From Voacanga thouarsii (Eukaryota > Streptophyta > Magnoliopsida > Gentianales > Apocynaceae), in NCBI GenBank assembly GCA_026120185.1, contig JANUWF010002208.1, positions 2,852,001-2,916,000 on the forward strand: a DNA stretch of 64,000 nucleotides, in the 5' to 3' direction. Both the position numbers and the translations under genes were made by a program. The notes below the pieces were generated by a model, which had not been told where the DNA came from, made no database searches, and was given only the letters and a program-made list of their open reading frames with translations. Position 1 is the stretch's first letter; the number at the start of each line of letters is the position of its first letter. Below, piece by piece: positions 58,201-64,000 of the stretch.

Positions 58201-59520
58201 GCCTAATACAAGAGTGACTTTAATGGAGTAAAATGCTGAAATTATTTGAAGTTCAAAAAGAGTTTGAATGGAGTGATCTTAGGAGTGTTTTGTGGTGTGG
58301 CTATGGAGTCCTTATGCTCAAGGTGAGTGTGGGGTTAATGGTGTTCAGTCTATAGCCGAGCAAGGTTCAATTTTACAGAGGTTGAAGGTGATTTTCGGCC
58401 TAGGCTAGAAAGGAGCAAAGTTGGAAAAAAATCTGGTTTCATGGTTGTTCTTAGTTTCGAAGATTGCAGATTTTTTGTGCAGAATTTCTGCACTCACTTG
58501 GCTCGATTTTCAGAGGTTCTTCTGGGGTATTTGAGGGTCTTCCAAGGATGGTTTTTCAGCCTTATTTCTGGACAAATATAGGGAATTTTTGCTGGCTTGA
58601 AGATGAGCTAAAAATAGCTTCATTTCCTTGATTGGAAGTGGCGAAATGCCCAGAATTTTTCCTGGTTTGGTGGTGTTTTGTGCAGTCCGAAAATTGCACA
58701 GTTTTCCAGCTTTCAAGCCACATGAAATGACCATTTTCTTGGCAGAAAATGAGTGGTTTTACTGGCTGAATTTTCGAAGAGAAGGTCTGCAAAATATCTG
58801 GAAAATTTTCAGATTTTTCCTTCACTAAGCTATGGACAACATGAAGGTGGAGTTGAAGGTTCTTTCATGGTGATTGATTTTCTCTTGGAAACCCTTCCTA
58901 TTTCTCCTCCTACTTTCGGCCAACTTCCCAACCACCAAAGCTGATTTTCGAATTTCATGGTGGAGGAGTTATCACAGATTTTTTTTTGGAATTTAAAAGA
59001 AAAGATTTAATGGATTTAAATTATAAAGATGTTAGGACAAGCTAGAGGTAATAAAAAGGACAAGAATTCCTCTAGAATTCTTTTTAGGACATGAGGATAA
59101 GATTAGGACATTCTCTTCATGTCTCCCCTAAGACAACATTCCTATTTCCATGAAATGCAAGAAAACAAAAATTCAAACTTAGCTAAGATAATCATGATAA
59201 AACTTAAATGATGGGATTCGAACTCATGACCTTAGAGATTAATTCCAAAGCTCTAACCACTTAACCACAACAATTATTGTTCTTATTTTCTCACCCACAT
59301 ATTCTTCTTGTTTAATTCTCAAGCTATCTTCCTAATTTGACCTCAAGCAAAATTACCATTTTACCCCTCCTACTCGATAAGCATAACTAAGCATTTTAAC
59401 CTATAATTCACAACTCTAAAGCACATAAAATCATTCAAAAACATATATATTCATGCAAAATAATATGATATGTATTTTCGACCCCCTTACTCTAGGGTTG
59501 GCTTTAGGTGGGGTTTCACA
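55289..59520 (-). mobile_element. L3: 4.2-kb solo LTR of the L1 family
   Basis: Minus strand starts TGTGAAACCCCACC and ends GGGGTGTTACA, flanked by a perfect CAATT duplicate (55284-55288 and 59521-59525) in the A RNase H. It aligns with L1 and L2 along its length but is more diverged. It has a short GA run (57604-57622) and the best-kept tRNA-like block. No coding domain. Confidence 0.9.
59211..59275 (-). promoter_or_regulatory. tRNA-like A-box/B-box block in L3
   Basis: Minus strand: GTGGTTAAGTGGTTAGAGC, then 25 bases, then ATGAGTTCGAATCCCAT. The second word carries an intact GTTCGAATCC B box and can form a T-arm stem with four of five pairs around a TTCGAAT loop. The middle can form a partial anticodon-like stem (CTTTGG/CTAAGG). 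It is the best-preserved copy of the block; no closed acceptor stem is apparent. Confidence 0.6.
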
Positions 59521-60150
59521 CAATTACTCTTCCATTGAGACAGAACTTTATGCTATGGTCTTTGCTTAAGAAAAATTTTGTTCATACTTATTGGGAACTA
59601 AGGTGATTATCTTTTCTGATCATGCAGCTTTAAGGCATTTACTCAAAAAGAAAGACTCTAAGCTTAAACTCTTAAGGTGGATTCTCTTGCTCCAAGAATT
59701 TGACATTAAAGTCTATGATAAAAAGGAAGTGGAGAATTATGTGGCTAACCATCTAAGTAGGCTTACCTATAAGGGAGAAGTATTACCTATCTTTGACTTA
59801 TTTTCTGAAAAGCATATTTATATATTGCATGGTAGTTCTCCTTGGTATGCCAACATTGTTAATTATTTGGTAACTAAAGAACTACCTATGGACTTAACTA
59901 GAGCTCAAAAGGAAAAGATAAAACATGATGCTAAGTTCTATATTTGGAATGACCCTTACTTGTTCAAACTTTGTGCTGATAATGTTATGAGAAATTGTAT
60001 GCCTGAAAAAGAATTTCAATTCATACTTGCATTTTGTCATACATTTGAGTGTAGAGGTCATTTTGGGCATAACCTACAACCCATAAGATTCTTGAATGTG
60101 GTTTCTTTTGGCCTAGTTTGCATAAAGAAGCATATCTATTTGTGAGATCT
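59521..60150 (+). pseudogene. A RNase H end and integrase N-terminal part
   Basis: The frame resumes YSSIETELYAMVFA (TELYA is the RNase H Glu block), and after a TAA continues through an open piece at 59591-60145: VIIFSDHAALRHLLKKKDSK (the DH block), LLRWILLLQEFDIKVYDKKE, NYVANHLSRL. The integrase linker LPWYANIVNYL-type segment and YLFKLCADNVMRNCMPEKE follow, then HTFECRGHFG, the start of the H2C2 zinc finger. A frame change follows near 60080. It is the longest undisturbed piece of A pol. Confidence 0.88.
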
Positions 60151-61280
60151 TGCAATGAATGTCAAAGGAGTAGGAAATTGTCTAGAAGGAAAGAGATACC
60201 TCTTAAATGCATATTACCTTGAAAGATATTTGAGATTTGGGGTATTGATTTCATGGGACATTTTTCTAACTCTTTTGGTAATATCTATATTTTGTTAGCA
60301 CTAGACTATATTTTTAAATAGGTCAAAGCAAGGGCTACAAAGACTAATGATGCTAAGCTAGTGGTTAACTTTGTTAAAGACCAAATTTTCAATAGGTTTA
60401 ATATTCCTAATGCAATAATTAGTGATAGAAAATCCTATTTTTCTAATAAAATTGTTGAGGCTTTATTTAAGAAATATAGAGTCCATTGTAGGATCTCCAC
60501 TGCAAATCATCTCCAAGCAAATAGTTAAGCTGAGAATTTTAATAGGGAAATTAAGTCCATTCTTGAAAAAGTTGTGAACCCTAATAGAAAAGATTGGAGT
60601 CTCATTTGGGTAATACATTATGGGCCTATAGAAATGCATTTAGGACACTAATAATCATGTCCCCATATAGGCTTTTTATTTGTAAAGCTTGTCACCTCCC
60701 CGTTGGAGTAGAGCATAAGGCATTTTAGGCTCTTAAGCAATGCAATTTGGACATTAATAATGTTATAGTTCATCGTAAGCTACAAATCTAAGAATTGGAG
60801 GAACTTAGAAATGATGCTTATGAAAATTCTTTGATTTATAAAGAGAAAACAAAGTTTTATCATAATAAAATGATCTCTAGGAAAACTTTCAAAGTTGGTG
60901 ATAAGGGTTTGCTTTACAATTCTTGTTTTTGCCTATTTCCTGGTAAATTCTCTTCTAGATGGGACAACCCATTCATGGTTACTCACCTTTTTTCTAATGG
61001 AGCAGTTGAAATTCAAAGCATTGATACGGGTAAGGTTTTCAAGGTAAATGGCCAAAAGGTGAAACCACTTTATGACAGTGCCATTCAACCCACGAGTTCT
61101 ATCTTGATGAACCTAGCTACACTTAAAGAAGCAAGAACCATTCCATTTGAATTGTGTTTTCTTGTTTTTGTTTTAGAATTTGTGTGTTTGATTTTTGTGT
61201 GTTTTAGTGTGTTTTTGTCGTCTTTTCTTTTTTCTAGACTACTTTCTTTCTTTATGTTTCTTTTCTCTATGTTCTTTTAG
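60150..61280 (+). pseudogene. A integrase core and C-terminal domain
   Basis: Zinc finger end CNECQRSRKLSRRKEIPLKC, then WGIDFMG with the first Asp at 60247. ISDRKSYFSNKIVEALFKKY has the second Asp at 60424-60426, and AENFNREIKSILEKVVNPNR has the Glu at 60532-60534. The last two are exactly 36 codons apart, the D-35-E spacing. Stops occur at 60321 (near Ser-Lys-Trp), before the Glu and elsewhere. The open piece 60795-61280 gives the C-terminal DNA-binding block: KMISRKTFKVGDKGLLYNS, FSSRWDNPFMVTHLFSNGAV, FKVNGQKVKPLYD. Its last ~45 residues are hydrophobic only because the DNA is T-rich. Confidence 0.88.
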
Positions 61281-62487
61281 TTAGGACTTCTTTACTTCTT
61301 ATCCTTTGGACATGTACTTAATATGCTAATCATTTCTTTTGTCCTAGTTTTTTATGCTTTCTCTTGGATATGTATAGTGCAAACTTTGGGGAATTTATTT
61401 GAGATGGCAATCTTGGAGCAGATTTATTTTGGGAAGTATTTGTTTTTTCTTTCCCCTTATCTTTTTAATTCCTTTTTGATATTCTTTTCTTGCTTTATTG
61501 TTCATCCATTAAGGACAATGAATAATTTAAGTATTGGGGTAGAATTTTTCCAAGTATTTTTCTATTTTTCTAAGTTCTTTTAGGCAAATTCTTGAGCTTT
61601 TTAAGAAAATTGGTGGAGTTAAGTCCTTTTATTTTAACTTTGAAAAAAAAAATTAATGTTTATTTAATCAATTGATTTTTTATTAAATTTTCATATTAAG
61701 TTAAAGATAACTAAGTCTTACGAATTTAATTTTGACTTGTTTATTTCTTATTAGAGGTATGAACCTTTTTACTTTGTGAAATTTATATAATTAATGTGAT
61801 GAGTATAAGTTGAGTGATATGCTAATTTTTGTTAAAAATTATAGACTAGTCCTAAGCTTGGGTTTAAATAAATAGTGTAGAGTAGGTGGTTTCCAAATGG
61901 CACCTACAAGTGAAGAGAAAAAAGGTTCAGGAATACAAAATGCAGGTCCTTTGGCAAAAAAATGTGTGTAAAAAAAATAAAAGAGTTGAAAAACACAAAA
62001 AATAATGAATGATGAAAAGAAAAATGAAAGTGGGCTAATACGGTGAGATGGAGCAAAACACACTCACTTCAGGCTATAAATCCCAAGAAAAACTTTTGGA
62101 ACTCAAAAACAAAGAAAATATGTGCTTGAAAAGTCCTAAGTTGCTACCCAATTTGTAGTAGTTTAGACAATATAGGACTTGAATTGGTTGCGTATACATA
62201 ACTTATATAATTTGCTTTATTTATATATTTTGATCAAGGGAATAACTGAAATAAATTTAAGGGAGATATACTTGTTTAAATTAACTTCAATGGCCCTGGA
62301 TATATTTTACTTAATATGTTAGTTTGCCTAAAAACTCTTTAATTGAATGCTTAGAATGTTTTTCATTGTGAAAAAAAAAAAAAAAACATCTTCACTATAT
62401 CTTTTCAAAAATTGGAATTTCATATCGTAATTCTTTTTGAAAAAATGTTTTGCCTGAGGATGTGCAAAAAGTTAAGTGTGGAGTATT
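61281..62487 (+). other. A 3' internal region, no gene
   Basis: AT-rich and mostly untranslatable. It has the TTAAGGACAATGAATAATTT word (61511) and GTTAAGTGTGGAG (62471), landmarks shared with G. No env-like ORF is visible, although Athila-type elements can carry one in this place. A run of 16 A lies at about 62372-62387. Confidence 0.65.
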
Positions 62488-64000
62488 TGTTAAGCGTGAA
62501 AATGTCATATTTTCATAACACTTTTCTTAAGTTTTATGCACTCTTTTGTTTGAATATGTATTGTTTTTACTCATATTGTGTTTTTATTGGTTTTAAGTGA
62601 TAAATGAGTAAAATATGCTTAACATGATGAGTTTTCATATAAATGATGAATGCCTAACAAATTAATACATTGAAGTACGTGCTTAATAGAGTTTTAAGTG
62701 TTTGAATAGGGGCATGACCTAATATATGGTCATACATCATGCATAGCCATGCACAACAGAGGAGTTCCAAGAGACATGCACAGCTAAATGCACAATCGTG
62801 CATAGTCCCGTGTAGAATAGGGGAAGATTTTAGCTCTTAGAAGTTTGCAATTTTTGAAGAAAAAATGAACTCTGCTAAACTCACGGCCAGTGATACAGCT
62901 AGGATGCATAGTGACCGTGCTAGCATCGAAGAGATTTTGGAAGTAAGGATGCATGGCCAAGGTGCATGGCCATACATAGTGGCCGTGCAACACTCGTGGA
63001 GAGTTTTTGAATGTCCTAAATTGGTCTAATGTTAGTTCAAGCTTTCCAAATTAAATCAAGGATGGTTTATGAGGGTTTTATATAAGCTAAGGTAGTCCAA
63101 ATTCACATATACTTGAATATGCTTCACTAAAAACCCCTTCTGTTGGAGAAAAGCATCAAAGGAGACTAGAAGAATGAGGCAAGAAGACTTGAGATGATAG
63201 GCTTCTCAAGTGTTCATCCTTCAATATTTCTCTTTTTTTTTTCTTCTTTCCAATATTCTTTGTTATTTAGTCTTTCTTTGTATTCAAACAATTGAGATTT
63301 TATTTCATGTTTTAAGGCTATGTTTTGTTATTGATTTATGACACTTTGAGATTTATGTATTAAAAATTTTATCTTTGATCAAATTGAGATTACCTCTTGA
63401 GTATTTATGTAATTTTGAATATCTTCTCTTATCAGTCGTGTAAGTTCTCTCATGCTTGGATCCACATGTTTGATTTGTATAATTGTATAGCTAGGGTAAT
63501 TGATTGTGGATTGATTAAAGATAATTGATCTTTAGGTCTATTATCTAGTGGCATCTATTGACTTAATTAGGTTGTAGCTTTTGTCTTAATTCAGTTGGTT
63601 GAGAATTGCAGGATTCAATATTATGCATATTTGCAACTTTTGGGCATGTTTAACTTGATGTTGGTGATGCCTTGATATGCTTATCAATTTAGTTTTTTAT
63701 GCATGACATTTATTAACTCAAAGTGTTAATGTCTTTAAAAAAAAGATTAATTAAATAGCTTAGATTAAGGATTGAATTAGGGATTTTAACTTAGGCATTA
63801 AGTAAGGGTTAGTCCATTTTTGCAGGGATAAGGGCTTTAGGCGCTAAGATAGAGTCCTAAAATCAACTAATCAATGTGATCACCTTTAAAGGCTAAGTTT
63901 CCTAAATAGATTTCATAACATATGCTTAAAAACTTAGTAATTTCTTAATTGGTCTTGAAGTTTCAATTTTCTAGCTTTTTTTCTATTTTTATTCGTTGTT
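62488..64000 (+). mobile_element. A 3' LTR, truncated by window end
   Basis: Starts TGTTAAGCGTGAAAATG and follows the 5' LTR to about its base 1500, where the window ends; some 280 bp should lie outside. Differences from the 5' LTR are frequent (many substitutions and several small indels), in keeping with A being among the oldest insertions here. Confidence 0.88.

Larger units (their letters stand above)
12597..64000 (+). mobile_element. A: Athila-like Ty3/gypsy retrotransposon, outer element, right end outside window
   Basis: Two matching LTRs (12597-14390 and 62488 onward) bracket PBS, gag, protease, RT, RNase H, integrase in gypsy order. Element A itself occupies 12597-16412, 45282-46470, 54653-55288 and 59521-64000; everything between is inserted. 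Its own sequence would be about 10.4 kb, normal for Athila-type elements. Gag (HLKEFH block) and the integrase C-terminal block follow the Athila/Calypso style. The insertion breakpoints rejoin coding blocks exactly at the target duplicates, which proves continuity. Confidence 0.88.

Noticed and set aside
61081..61280. Env-like transmembrane segment at the end of the A integrase ORF
   Set aside because: The hydrophobic tail follows from T-rich DNA after the integrase C-terminal block; no signal peptide or conserved env block, and the frame has no separate start.
45282..61280. Endogenous pararetrovirus (caulimovirus-like) sequence
   Set aside because: RT and RNase H are followed by a D-35-E integrase and bracketed by LTRs; no movement or coat protein block was seen.

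Overview
The window is a block of plant nuclear heterochromatin made almost entirely of nested, decayed LTR retrotransposons. No host protein-coding gene, functional tRNA or rRNA gene, CRISPR array or prokaryotic feature could be supported. The sequence is AT-rich. Its coding remnants are Ty1/copia and Ty3/gypsy gag-pol domains with plant-type primer-binding sites (initiator-Met tRNA type TGGTATCAGAGC for copia; the TGGCGCCGTTGCCGG-like type for the Athila-related gypsy elements). The style fits a flowering plant, probably a eudicot, but the species cannot be named from the sequence.

Layout. (1) 1-517: 3' end of a gypsy LTR (J), inserted in a 5'-truncated copia element I (518-10301) that also carries a 4.3-kb solo LTR (L1, 1609-5925). 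(2) 10302-12596: remnant of a minus-strand copia element H. (3) From 12597 to past the window end: a large Athila-like Ty3/gypsy element A, whose 5' LTR is 12597-14390 and whose 3' LTR starts at 62488. Its own ~10 kb of sequence is split by three nested blocks.

Block one (16413-45281) lies in the A protease region. A solo gypsy LTR C is split by the minus-strand gypsy element B (16697-44179, TSD CCAGG). B's 3' LTR is split by copia element D (from 16866). D's reverse transcriptase is split by the minus-strand copia element E (23218-32506, TSD GACAC/TACAC). D's 3' LTR carries the long solo LTR L4 (34121-37452, TSD GATAT) and is cut off by a further long LTR, L2 (37853-42137), which joins D to the interior of B. 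Block two (46471-54652, TSD TTTTG) lies in the A reverse transcriptase: an E-family copia solo LTR F split by a non-autonomous gypsy element G (48239-54362). Block three (55289-59520, TSD CAATT) is the long solo LTR L3 in the A RNase H. The deepest chain is H > A > C > B > D > E, six levels.

All gag-pol remnants are dead. They carry many stop codons, most explicable as C-to-T or G-to-A changes of Gln, Arg or Trp codons, as expected of methylated silent DNA. E is the best preserved, with one continuous reading frame of about 1300 codons and no net frameshift. The items of most biological interest are a tRNA-like A-box/B-box module inside the L1-L3 long LTRs, a 14-bp palindromic word (ACCTGGCGCCAGGT) repeated in the U3 region of the B/C/G/J LTR family, and an unrecognised short ORF shared by the non-autonomous elements B and G. 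A chimeric LTR (L2) also records an ectopic recombination or deletion. Domain names come from reading translations by eye, and clade assignments are inference.
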